Positions 22,001-31,545 of a DNA stretch of 64,000 nucleotides are shown in pieces (position 1 is the stretch's first letter; each line of letters begins with the position of its first letter). The notes below the pieces were generated by a model. It searched no databases. It saw only the letters and a program-made list of their open reading frames with translations, and had not been told where the DNA came from. Source of the DNA: Macrostomum hystrix (Eukaryota; Platyhelminthes; Macrostomidae); contig CATNEN010000038.1 in NCBI GenBank assembly GCA_950097015.1, positions 32,946,501 through 33,010,500 of the forward strand, read 5' to 3'. Made by a program: the position numbers and the translations under genes.

Positions 22001-25000
22001 TCTCGCGCAACTGTTGGGTCTGGAGTTTTAAGGATGACACAAAAATAACAATAAAAGTTGCAGGAGGCCTGCAGGCAATGGCTGATTCGCTGATTCGGTG
22101 ATTCTGCCCATTTGACGCTGACTCCTGAGCACATCCGCTCACACAGGTGTGTACATCTGCCTCCGACTTCGCGGCTGCGCCCCAAAACTAAATGTGGCCT
22201 CGCCGCGGAATCGAGCTCAGGGACCTTGGTGCCAGAGGCAAACGCGTTAACCGCCCTGCCACTCACCCCTCAGTACGATACATCTATATTCCCATAATTA
22301 TTATTAGAAGAGCAATAAACAACAGGGACGACACCAACCAGCTTCCTCTTCTCCTCCTCCCACTGCAGCATCTGGTGTTTGAGCTCGCGTTCAACCGCAG
22401 CCTCGGTGTGCGCGGCCCCAGCAGCGGAGCTCTTGTCCACCACCTGTTGGACTAGCTGGCGTTCCCGGTCCTCGAATTCGTCCACCTGCTTCTGCAGCGC
22501 CAGAATCTTCGAGTGGGCGTGCGCAATCAACAGCTGCAAATCCTCGCGGCTCAGGTCGGCATCTGCGGGATTCCGATGGGAAGGGATCGGGAAAATCTTT
22601 GCCTTCTCCTCTCTTTACTCTATTTAAAAAATCCTATTCTTGTTTGGTTCTTAAAGCTCTTCAAAGCTTCAGAATTACTTAAATTTTGTTCTCACTCTTT
22701 TTTGAAATCGCTCTGGTTCCTACCTTTCTTCTCACCCTTATCCTTCTCTCGTTCTCACCCTTCCCTCGTCTCGTTCTCAGCCTTTTTCTCCTCTCGTTCT
22801 CACCTTTATCCTACCTCTCGTTCTCACCTTTATCCTACCTCTCGTTCTCACCTTTCTCCTACCTCTCATTCTCACCTTTATCCTCCTCTCATTCCCACCT
22901 TTCTCCTACCTCTCGTTCTCTCCTTTCTCCTACCTCTCATTCTCACCTTTATCCTCCTCTCGTTCTCACCTTTATCTTACCTCTCATTCTCACCTTTTTC
23001 CTACCTCTCGTTCTCACCTTTTTCCTACCTCTCGTTCTCACCTTCATCCTACCTCTCGTTCTCACCTTTATCCTACCTCTCATTCACCTTTATCCTACCT
23101 CTCGTTCTCACCTTTATCCTCCTCTCGTTCTCACCTTTATCCTCCTCTCGTTCTCACCTTCATCCTACCTCTCGTTCTTACCTTTTTCCTACCTCTCGTT
23201 CTCACCTTTTTCCTACCTCTCGTTCTCACCTTCATCCTACCTCTCGTTCTTACCTTTATCCTATCTCTCGTTCTTACCTCCTCCACACTCTCCAACCCCA
23301 GCGCTCAACAAAAATCTCACCGGGGCTTCGCTTATCCAAAGGCAGCAGGTTTTCAACTTCAGAGCGCAGCAACTGCTGCTGCTTGTCTGCTTCAACTTTG
23401 TACTCGGAGAGAATGCGAGACTCCGATTCGGCTCGCTCAGTCTTAAAGTACAAAAAAGGTGAATAAATAAAAATATGCATTTACGAGCAAAAGCAAACAA
23501 ACATTTAAGTACTGATTTTAGGTGCTCACATTAGCCCTGATGCTATCCAATTCAAATGCAAAATGTTTGTAGTCCGAGAGGCCAGATTTGGCGATCGTCG
23601 AATTTTGCACTTTTGGATCGTCCAGAGCCGATTTGAACTGAGCTAGAAGCTGCCTGAATAGTGCAATATGCAAATGGCACGGTATACTTTTAATCTCTCA
23701 GGTGAGAGTGCTCTCACCTGGGGATCTGGGAGAGTGCTCTCACCTGGGGATCTGGGAGAGTGCTCTCACCTGGGGATCTGGGAGAGTGCTCTCACCTGGG
23801 GATCTGGGAGAGTGCTCTCACCTGGGGATCTGGGAGAGTGCTCTCACCTGGGGATCTGGGAGAGTGCTCTCATCTGGGGATCTGGGAGAGTGCTCTCATC
23901 TGGGGATCTGGGAGAGTGCTCTCACCTGGGGATCTGGGAGAGTGCTCTCACCTGGGGATCTGGGAGAGTGCTCTCACCTGGGGATCTGGGAGAGTGCTCT
24001 CATCTGGGGATCTGGGAGAGTGCTCTCATCTGGGGATCTGGGAGAGTGCTCTCATCTGGGGATCTGGGAGAGTGCTCTCATCTGGGGATCTGGGAGAGTG
24101 CTCTCACCTGGGGATCTGGGAGAGTGCTCTCACCTGGGGATCTGGGAGAGTGCTCTCACCTGGGGATCTGGGAGAGTGCTCTCACCTGGGGATCTGGGAG
24201 AGTGCTCTCACCTGGGGATCTGGGAGAGTGCTCTCATCTGGGGATCTGGGAGAGTGCTCTCACCTGGGGATCTGGGAGAGTGCTCTCATCTGGGGATCTG
24301 GGAGAGTGCTCTCACCTGGGGATCTGGGAGAGTGCTCTCACCTGGGGATCTGGGAGAGTGCTCTCATCTGGGGATCTGGGAGAGTGCTCTCACCTGGGGA
24401 TCTGGGAGAGTGCTCTCACCTGGGGATCTGGGAGAGTGCTCTCATCTGGGGATCTGGGAGAGTGCTCTCATCTGGGGATCTGGGAGAGTGCTCTCATCTG
24501 GGGATCTGGGAGAGTGCTCTCATCTGGGGATCTGGGAGAGTGCTCTCATCTGGGGATCTGGGAGAGTGCTCTCACCTGGGGATCTGGGAGAGTGCTCTCA
24601 CCTGGGGATCTGGGAGAGTGCTCTCACCTGGGGATCTGGGAGAGTGCTCTGGTATATTGGTATACCTGGTATATTGTAGAACGCATTCCATATTCTGGGT
24701 ATGTGGGAGAGGTGATAACGAATTTTGGCGCAAAAAAAGTGATGCAACTTACTCGGCTTTCACATTAGCCTCCTTGGCCGCAGTCAAAGCTTCAGTTTTG
24801 GCAGACTGAGCAGATTTCACCTGGGCCCACTCTGAATCAGCCTTGCTAGCCATCGCCTGTTTCAATTGTTGACTATGCTGGCGAACTTTAGTTTCGGCCG
24901 CGATGCCCTTGGCAACGGCCGATTCCATGGCTTCGCTGAGTGATTTTCTAAGGTTGGCGAGTTGGGCCAACTGCTCGGCATTGCCAGCCGGCTTCTTGAC

Positions 25001-26372
25001 CGGAAGAGGGTTTGCTGGCTTTGACTCCGTCTGCTGCTGCTTCTCAGGAAGTGGCGCTGATTCTACAATGTTTACGGCAAAGTAACTCAGTTGATTTAAA
25101 TATTCTCTATTGACTATTAATACAATGATAGATGTGAGAAGACTTACTCAAGGGTTTCGGTGCCGCCAGCTTCGAGTCATCCTTAGCCACCGGATGGTTC
25201 AAAGATCCGGGAGATGGCAGGGCCGGTGTTGAAGATGACCTTGCCAAATAAATAGAGACAATAGAATAATATTGGATGGGATAACAGCTGACATAGAAGA
25301 TGGGATAACAGCTGACATAATGAATGGGATAACACCTGACATAGTTGATGGGATAACAGCAGGCATAATGAATGGAATAACAGTGGACACACAGGATGAA
25401 TTTATAGTTGTAAACAAAAACTTACAGCCTCCCAGATCCACTAGTGCCACTGCCAGTTAAAAAAGGCAGATAAGCCTCAGCTGATTGCCTGCCTGTGTGC
25501 AGAAATGACAAATCCAGACCAGTGGATTTCTCTAATGTTTCCAAAAATTTTTTGTCATAAAAGCTATAGACAGCAACACCACCAAAGATGCCAGTGACAC
25601 CAATCAGACCCAAGACCACTGCCTTGCCAATGCCACCACGTCGCTTTGGCCTAAAATGAAGAGTATTTAAAATTTAAAGTTTTTTTGCTGATGTAACTTA
25701 AATGTTCCAATATACTTACACTTCAGCTGTGGGCCCACTGCCACTGGTCTCACTGCTACACAGTCTTCTTAGCTGGTTAATTCTGTTTGCAGAAACTGAG
25801 CACCTCTGTAAAGAGAATTTTTAGCAAAGTATTTTAGAATAAAAATTAAGAGATTGACCTAACAAACTTTCCAACAAAGACTCATTTTTACTATTTTTGC
25901 TAAATTTTTAATCTTTTTACTACTTACTATTACTTACTTAAAATATTACTTACAATATAACTTACATTTTTATTTTTTGTTTAATAAATAATAGGCCTAA
26001 TAATTGCGAAAGACTAGCTAAAATCAACTCGCAAATACTAAAAAACTTGGCTTAGGCCTACAGACTGACAGGCTAGATGTATAAAAAATTAATATATATT
26101 GAGATAGCATGCAAATACATTTTACATATGTATATACATACCAACATTTTTCTGCACAAAGGTACTGTCTATGTCAATATCATTTGCTAAAATATTTAAA
26201 GTGTAGGCCTAGTGCTAAAGCAATAGGCCGGCATGCCAGACTGAGTTGGCCTAGCGCTAAGGCAAAAGGCCTACACAGCTTGTGACAGCTACACTTGTAT
26301 GTGATATAGCTAGAACAAAAATCTTACCATTGGCATTGGTGAAGAAGAAATTACGCGAAGCCAAATATTCAT
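19097..26372 (-). CDS. IMMT: MICOS complex subunit MIC60 (mitofilin)
   Basis: The core MICOS subunit of the inner mitochondrial membrane, which holds crista junctions and contacts the outer membrane. Eleven minus-strand exons: 26372-26328, 25805-25720, 25650-25426, 25239-25148, 25062-24753, 23653-23530, 23441-23321, 22562-22339, 22019-21834, 20781-20428 and 19417-19097. They total 2088 nt, 695 residues, with all phases consistent; known homologues are about 600-760 residues. The N-terminus, MNIWLRVISSS with many Arg and Ser, looks like a mitochondrial presequence. Residues about 54-74 are a Gly-rich transmembrane helix (VVLGLIGVTGIFGGVAVYSF). Then come a Pro/Gln-rich linker and a long Ala/Glu/Lys/Gln coiled coil (exons 5-9, including LSRQAAAHTSHVTQL, the family's RQAAAH element). 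The C-terminal mitofilin domain has GWTARVRGVESAVEGRAE and a final LPSLDMGSD. Introns 3, 5, 7, 9 and 10 hold minisatellites and intron 8 holds a SINE. The exon 8 donor (CTG/GTTGGT) is weak. Confidence 0.9.
19440..20378. repeat. 23-bp minisatellite in MIC60 intron 10
   Basis: About 40 copies of a 23-bp unit with core GGCTCTGAGATTCAGATGG and variants (AAATAGTTCAG, AGTGTCTGAG, TTTAGGCTTTGAG). The variants recur in blocks, so the array has expanded in multi-unit steps. It fills nearly the whole intron between exons 11 and 10. On the sense strand every unit contains ATCTCAG or AATCTCAG, an acceptor-like trinucleotide context. Confidence 0.96.
20785..21786. repeat. 16-bp minisatellite in MIC60 intron 9
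   Basis: A core of about 60 units, consensus GGGTGAGATTTAGGAT, very regular from 21340 to 21785 and increasingly divergent and length-variable toward 20785. The divergent end runs right up to the acceptor of exon 10 (20782). On the sense strand the array therefore supplies the pyrimidine-rich stretch before the splice site. The regular end stops about 50 bp from the donor of exon 9. Confidence 0.95.
22040..22275 (-). mobile_element. SINE family B copy inside MIC60 intron 8
   Basis: Reverse-orientation copy of the element seen at 12884-13205 and 29548-29913. It shows GTGTGTACATCTGCC, CGCGGCTGCGCCCC-like body sequence and, at the right end, TCGAGCTCAGGGACC and GGCAAACGCGTTAACCGC, the tRNA-like head. 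The tail near 22040 is truncated. It lies between MIC60 exons 9 and 8. Confidence 0.7.
22725..23283. repeat. 24-bp minisatellite in MIC60 intron 7
   Basis: About 23 copies of a 24-bp unit, core CTCGTTCTCACCTTTATCCT followed by ACCT, with TTTTTCC and CTTCATCC variants. Its CGTTCTCACCT core matches the 16-bp array at 6794-8218. The sense strand reads AAAGGTGAGAACGAG, similar to a 5' splice site. Confidence 0.95.
23699..24653. repeat. 26-bp minisatellite in MIC60 intron 5
   Basis: About 36 near-identical copies of a 26-bp unit. On the + strand the unit contains GAGAGTGCTCTCACCTGGGG and then ATCTGG. On the gene's sense (minus) strand each unit reads CTCTCCCAG, ATCCCCAG, then GTGAGAG. That places a pyrimidine-AG acceptor context directly before a consensus donor. 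The only common variant changes CACCT to CATCT, which turns the sense donor GT into AT. The unit has no stop codon in any + frame, hence the long spurious frames. Confidence 0.97.
25266..25392. repeat. 24-bp minisatellite in MIC60 intron 3
   Basis: About five copies of a 24-bp unit with core GATGGGATAACAGCTGACAT, moderately divergent. It lies between MIC60 exons 4 and 3. Confidence 0.85.
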
Positions 26373-28020
26373 CTCTTGGTTATTTGTGCAGCTATTCGAA
26401 TAGAAGGACTTGTTAGCTATTTATTACGTGATATAAGTTTGTAGTTAGAAACTAAAGAGCTCTGAGAGTCAGAATGGCAGAATGTATCAGAAACGACTCA
26501 AATAGTTGCTTGTTTCTTGAGCAACAAAAAGTCTCGTAAAAGCCGACAGTTAAGAAATCGAGATTTATACTGACGTCACTGTGTTCTGCATTAGTTAACT
26601 GTGAGATATCATGACTTCACATTGCAATCGCGACTCTAAGAACATACAATGTTTAAAAATTTGTCGACTTTTGTGGCATTTTTATAACAAAGCTTTTTAC
26701 ATACGTTTTAATTCGTAAATAAATTACAGAGCATCAACAATAATCAAGAGCACCATAATAAATAAATATATATATATAAGGAATTTATTTTAAGACTTTA
26801 AAACTAACCGTTGTTTGCAAACAACTTTCTTTGAAATTTGCGTAGTAATTTCCTCCATCAGTGGGCCCTAACCTCTGGCTCTGGACCTAATTACCCTAAT
26901 TTTTGTATAGGCCCTATGCTGTTATTCTGCTCGTTAACTTCCGTTAAAATTTCGTTAAAACCTTTATTTGATACAGTTTTTTACCTTGAGATATCTATCT
27001 GACATAATAGGCATGCTGCATGTATGCGCCAAAATATCACAGTACCATTGGCATTGGTCAGTAAAGTTAAGCCATTTCATATTTTATTAAGATCCTAGTC
27101 ATTTTATTAGGCCTAGCTACCATTTTCTTAACTGGTTTTGTAACAGCTGATTTATATCCTACACTTATAGTTGATCACTTCATCAACTAGCCAACTGGGA
27201 GACCCAAACAGTTTGTCACTGTCAATATTGTTAGATCATGTTATAAAAACAATAAAAAACTTGGTGACTCACTTTGTCTTCTGTGTTGTTAGCACGTTTA
27301 CAAGTAAGACAACAGCTTTGTATGTCAAATTAACAGACAAAGTTCTACTGATGTGAATATAATTTGTATTTTCTACAAAAATATGATAATAATTGATTGC
27401 ACCTTTGCACCTGCTTATATTGGGCCAGATGGGCAACCAACAGCACAGCTACAGCTAGTGCCTTGCACATCTGAAGGTTGTGTATGTCTGTTCAGTCAAT
27501 TGACTGGGAGGATACCACATATACACTCATACCCTCATACCCTCACTTGGATTTTAGGGTCAAATCTTGAAAATCAGAATTGTGAAGAGGTCTTAATTTT
27601 ATGATTCAGAATCTGTAGTATTCTAATGATTACTTGGATCTATTTTTAAGATGCTAATGATTTTTCATAACAACGTCTTCTAATATAAAATACGAGCCAT
27701 ACATGTATTTTTATAATACACAGCCTAAGCCTAACTCTTTGTAGCTAATACTGTTTGTGTCAATGTCAGTGTATTGGATGTCTCTTCAATTTGATAGATC
27801 TATAGGCTATGGTAATTGTACACAAAAACACCTGATTCCATCTGGAGAAAAAAATCTTTCTTGATCGCAATCCTGCCAAATTAGTTCGAATCAACTATTT
27901 TAACTACTATTCTAGGCAAAGTTAGACCTAGCTTACAAAAAACTTTAACCTAGCTAGCTGTTCATAAAAATCTAACTTAGCATATGAAATATTTGATAGC
28001 TTATTAATCAACCTAAGCAT
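26373..28020. other. Region between the divergent MIC60 and SEM1 genes
   Basis: AT-rich, with no coding exon recognised. It probably holds the MIC60 promoter and the SEM1 5' leader. Within 27405-27530 there is a decayed reverse SINE family A piece (GGGCCAGATGGGCAACC, CATCTGAAGGTTGTG). AGGCCT-containing palindromes are frequent just inside MIC60 at 25990-26290. Confidence 0.5.
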
Positions 28021-28652
28021 ATTAGCAATAGCTAGCATTTGTTTGAAGACAACTCTGGCCTGCAGGCAGATGTGGCCCTCAAACCTCCCAAATCTGGCCC
28101 ATTGCCCCTTCTAACACCTGTAATAGTATCCTTTCTATCTTTTCTGTCTCATTTCTCTATCTCATCTGGAGATTCAGTCTTATTTCTTCATTGTCTTATC
28201 TATTCTGTCATACATGCGCAACCTCCTAAATCTTAGCCGGCCGTGCGACTCAGTTTTTGCTCTCATTTGCGACTTAGTTCATTTCATTGCTCTATTTACG
28301 ACTTAGTTTGCTCTCATTTGCTCTCTTTTTCTCTCCCCTTTTTCCTTTTCTCCACGCCTTCCTTTTTGTCCCTTGGTTCCCCCATTTGATTTTTTTGTGC
28401 TTGGTTGATTGGTTTTTGCGACTTACCTTGCTTGGCCCTTGTTTCACCCGGCCGGTTCGGCCGGGTGTTGCGCATGTATGTATTCTGTGTCTCATCTTTC
28501 ATGTGTGTAATCTCTTCCCTTTGTAATCTCACCTGTCTTATCTCTGTCTCATCCCTCCCTTTCTCATCTATCCCCTTATATTTGTACAATTACTGCGGCC
28601 TGCTTGCATCTTTAGGTTCTCTCTATGGCCGCATGCTTTGCTGACCCCTGAT
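28021..28652. mobile_element. Possible non-autonomous hAT-like element
   Basis: The right end reads TTTGCTGACCCCTG (28639-28652), whose complement CAGGGGTCAGCAAA matches the terminal repeat style of animal hAT elements. Nearby is TGCGGCCTGC/GGCCGCATGC. The left side (28050-28080) has ACTCTGGCCTGCAGGC and GATGTGGCCCTC, which also fits hAT-type subterminal sequence, but the left terminus is decayed and an 8-bp target duplication was not established. The interior is T/C-rich with no transposase. Confidence 0.4.
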
Positions 28653-28723
28653 CTAGGTTAACATTATTATTTAGATAACTTATTACCAAATTTTGTATCT
28701 GCTAAATTATTTAATTATCGATT

Positions 28724-28735
28724 TCAGTCAAACAG
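28724..28735 (+). promoter_or_regulatory. Likely 3' splice acceptor in the SEM1 5' UTR
   Basis: ATCGATTTCAG closely upstream of the SEM1 start codon. It would join a noncoding 5' exon or a trans-spliced leader. The sequence alone cannot tell which; a similar acceptor precedes the SEH1 start codon. Confidence 0.5.
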
Positions 28736-28749
28736 TCCAATCTTGAATA

Positions 28750-29079
28750 ATGTCTTCTGGAGCAAGCAAATCTGAGCAACAGCAGAAGAAGGATGAAAAA
28801 TCTGCTTCCACCGCAGCCAAAGATAATGAGGCCAACGCCAGCCCAAAAAAGGATGTCGGCATGCTAGAAGAGGATGACGAATTTGAAGAATTTCCCGCCG
28901 AAGATTGGGGACCAGCCGACGAGGAGGGCGGCGACGATCCCGACGCTGTCAACGTCTGGGAGGACAATTGGGACGACGACAATGTGGAAGACGATTTTAG
29001 CAAGCAGTTGAGGGCTGAACTGGCCAAGCAGGGATTTTCCGCCGCACAGCTGCCAGTGATCAGACCCGATCACAATTGA
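28750..29079 (+). CDS. SEM1: 26S proteasome complex subunit SEM1 (DSS1)
   Basis: A small acidic protein that binds the proteasome lid (a ubiquitin-binding subunit), BRCA2 and the TREX-2 mRNA export complex. It has a single coding exon of 109 residues, about 40 longer than the usual 70-odd because of an N-terminal extension ([20 protein letters not shown] onward, Ser/Lys/Gln-rich). From residue 37 the protein carries the family signature: [15 protein letters not shown], then a Gly/Asp-rich spacer, then [20 protein letters not shown], and a C-terminal helix [10 protein letters not shown]. The two acidic-aromatic blocks are the ubiquitin- and partner-binding sites. About 25 bp upstream of the ATG is TATCGATTTCAG, a strong acceptor, so a noncoding 5' exon or a trans-spliced leader may be joined there. 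Start and identity are firm. Confidence 0.96.
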   Translation: MSSGASKSEQQQKKDEKSASTAAKDNEANASPKKDVGMLEEDDEFEEFPAEDWGPADEEGGDDPDAVNVWEDNWDDDNVEDDFSKQLRAELAKQGFSAAQLPVIRPDHN

Positions 29080-29547
29080 TTGATTGATTAATTTATTGAT
29101 TGGGCAAGGATTGCTAAAGCAATGCCTACTAAAATATTCAATTTTGGCAGAATTTTTCTTTTGTGTGAATTGTAGTTTGCAAAATCAATGGGGAAAAATA
29201 GAATGAGTGTTATCAGTTGGAAATAAGAAGCGATAATTGTCATTCGTAGCATTTTTGTTAACTAATACCGCGCAAGTGTGTTTCTTATTATTAATGTCAC
29301 TCATATTACGAGCATATTATTATTGTCTACTTCTGCTAACAGCAAATCAATATAAAAGTTGTCTTCTGTCTGGAATAACTAACACTGAATGTTTCTACTA
29401 TAGTTTCTTAAGCAAGTGGAGTTTTTGTATTCGTTTCTATAAATAATGACAATATTTTGGCAGAATTTCGTTGCTAGTTCATCCAAACCACTTATAGCAT
29501 AAATATATTGGGAATATAAATTATTTTCTAGTTCGGTCTGATGTAAG
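29080..29547. other. 3' flank of SEM1
   Basis: AT-rich 3' UTR or intergenic. It may contain the undetected first exon of the SFT2-like gene. Confidence 0.4.
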
Positions 29548-29913
29548 AGGTGAGGTGCAGAGCGATTAACGCGTTTGCCTGTCGCACGAAGTTCCCTGAG
29601 TTCGATTCCGCGGCAAAGCCACATTTAATTGGGGGCGCAGCCGCGGAGAGAATGCTTAGAGGCTTGCCGTGCAATTTACGACTTTGAGGGCCGACCTCCA
29701 AGGCACAATGACAGTGTACACTGCCTGACTGTCGATGGGAAAGTCAAGGCAGATGTACACACCCTGTGTGAGCGAGAGCCTGCATTAGGTATCTGTGTGG
29801 GTGTTCTCAGCAGTCAGCGAAATGGGCAGAATTGCCTCCTCGCTGGTTGCGGGTCTAGTGTCACCAAATAATGTGCCGTTGCCCGCAGCCCTCCTGCAAT
29901 TATTATTATTATT
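29548..29913 (+). mobile_element. SINE family B, near full-length copy
   Basis: The clearest copy of this family. The tRNA-like head has GAGGTGCAGAGCGATTAACG (A-box region) and TGAGTTCGATTCCGC (B-box region). The body has GCCACATTTAATTGGGG and GGCAGATGTACACACC. The 3' end is GCAGCCCTCCTGCAATTATT followed by (ATT)n. It lies upstream of the SFT2-like coding exon, perhaps in its first intron. Confidence 0.8.
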
Positions 29914-29959
29914 AGGTCTTGTGTACCACTACTATTACTTTTTATAGTAGGAACTAGAA

Positions 29960-30212
29960 GGCATGGCTACTCAGACGCTGTGCTCAACTATTTAGTCCGT
30001 GGACTTAATTCTACCACTCGCACCCATTTTATAGCTAGACTGAACTAAAGCACTACGAAATTAAGTGTCTCGCCAAAGGTTTTTGTAGCCCTTTGTGTAA
30101 ATTAAAACTATAGCGATTTTAATAATTTTAAGCGTCTTGCTAAAGTACAAATTATTTTCTATTGGATTCTGGAGTCTCGAGCAGTGAAGCTCTAACCACT
30201 AAGGCTTCAATC
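29960..30212 (-). mobile_element. SINE family A, decayed copy
   Basis: Reverse orientation: TTTAGTCCGTGGACTTAA near 29990, AATTAAGTGTCTCGCC at about 30060, and a tRNA-like head complement TGAAGCTCTAACCACTAAGG near 30185-30205. More diverged than the copies at 38024 and 49465. Confidence 0.6.
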
Positions 30213-30270
30213 TCTACCTATTTGATTGATTTGAACATGATTTTTATATGGCGTGTTCGCCTATTTTCAG

Positions 30271-31020
30271 CTGACGTGGATCAGAGGGAAATTGCCAGTG
30301 AAGACTGGCAAGGATGACTTGGGCCAATTATTGAGCACAGTTGAGCAGCAAGAAACATCGTCGCCAACACTGTCGGCGTCTAATTCTAACCAGCCGAGTA
30401 GTGCTCAAAGGGAAGATGGCTTAGAAGAAAATGTTCCAGAATCTGGAGATGCTGACAATTCCGAGGATGAGAACACTAGCGACGGTACAGAAGAATCCTC
30501 TGCTCTACTATCTAGATGGTTTAAAAGTTCAAAATTATTGTCCGGAGCTTCTACTAAAGATCCTGTGCTGAAATGCCTCGGCCTGTCCCGTAGACAGCGA
30601 GTTTTAGCCTTCATCTGTCTGCTAATGTTAGGCAGTTTCTTCCTCTGTCTCAGCTTAGTGTTCTTGCCTATGCTTTTATTGAAGGCTAGAAGATTTGCTA
30701 TTCTATATTCCATGGGCTCGCTCTGTTTATTGGTATCCTTCTCCGCGCTGTGGGGTCCGGTGGCTCACATTAAGCACTTGCTATCCGGCCCTAGGGTGAC
30801 ATTCTCAGCCGCTTACCTGTGCAGCTTAATTGGCACCCTGTACTGCGCCATGGGACTGCATTCCGCATTGCTGGCTTTGATTTGTTGCGCCTGTCAAATT
30901 GTTTGTCTAGTTTGGTATCTAATATCTTATATACCTGGCGGTTCTAAAGGTCTGCGATTCTTTGCCAGCATCTTCTATTCGGCTGCTAGTCGGACAGCCA
31001 AAGCTGCTCTGCCTGCTTAG
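30271..31020 (+). CDS. SFT2D3: SFT2 domain-containing vesicle transport protein, SFT2D3-like (first exon not found)
   Basis: SFT2 proteins are four-helix Golgi/endosome membrane proteins linked to retrograde vesicle fusion. This exon starts after CTATTTTCAG (30270), phase 0 relative to the frame, and ends at TAG 31018-31020. It encodes 249 residues. The first 110 are a Ser/Glu/Asp-rich cytosolic region. Then comes LGLSRRQRVLAFICLLMLGS entering TM1, KARRFAILYSMGSLCLL (TM2, with the K-R-FA-LYS-GS motif), SAAYLCSLIGTLYCAMGLHS (TM3) and ALICCACQIVCLVWYLISYI (TM4). The LLLKAR-FA and ALGLHS-LL elements point to the SFT2D3 type. No start codon is present in the exon before the domain, so a short upstream exon is needed; two SINEs occupy the sequence just upstream. 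Confidence 0.85.
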   Translation: MTWIRGKLPVKTGKDDLGQLLSTVEQQETSSPTLSASNSNQPSSAQREDGLEENVPESGDADNSEDENTSDGTEESSALLSRWFKSSKLLSGASTKDPVLKCLGLSRRQRVLAFICLLMLGSFFLCLSLVFLPMLLLKARRFAILYSMGSLCLLVSFSALWGPVAHIKHLLSGPRVTFSAAYLCSLIGTLYCAMGLHSALLALICCACQIVCLVWYLISYIPGGSKGLRFFASIFYSAASRTAKAALPA

Positions 31021-31057
31021 AGCATTAGCACTTCATAGGTCAAGGGTCCTAACTAGT

Positions 31058-31545
31058 GTCTTCTACCCCACTGATCCTTCAGTGTGTGTCTTCTACCCCA
31101 CTGATCTTCTACCACACTGATCCTTCAGTGTGTGTCTTCTACCCCACTGATCCTTCAGTGTGTGTCTTCTACCCCACTGATCCTTCAGTGTGTGTCTTCT
31201 ACCCCACTGATCCTTCAGTGTGTGTCTTCTACCCCACTGATCCTTCAGTGTGTGTCTTCTACCCCACTGATCCTTCAGTGTGTGTCTTCTACCCCACTGA
31301 TCCTTCAGTGTGTGTCTTCTACCCCACTGATCCTTCAGTGTGTGTCTTCTATCCCACTGATCCTTCAGTGTGTGTCTTCTACCCCACTGATCCTTCAGTG
31401 TGTGTCTTCTACCCCACTGATCCTTCAGTGTGTGTCTTCTACCCCACTGATCCTTCAGTGTGTGTCTTCTACCCTCTAATCCTTCAGTGTGTGTCTTCTA
31501 CCCCCTGATTATTTAACGTATGTCTCCTACCCCTGATCCTTCATA
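31058..31545. repeat. 30-bp minisatellite downstream of the SFT2-like gene
   Basis: About 15 copies of an almost invariant 30-bp unit, core CCACTGATCCTTCAGTGTGT followed by GTCTTCTACC. It starts about 40 bp after the stop codon, so it is probably in the 3' UTR. The unit contains a CACTGATCCTTCAGTG near-palindrome (CACTGA and TCAGTG). Confidence 0.96.

Noticed and set aside
22513-23466. 317-codon plus-strand frame
   Set aside because: Antisense of MIC60 exons 8 and 7 joined through the 24-bp array; not a gene.
23668-24809. Open frames of 366, 349 and 325 codons in three frames
   Set aside because: The 26-bp unit lacks stop codons. The DNA is intron 5 of MIC60 on the other strand, bounded by good splice sites that keep frame.
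31056-31508. 150-codon frame of repeated decapeptides
   Set aside because: A 30-bp minisatellite with a period divisible by three, downstream of the SFT2-like stop codon.
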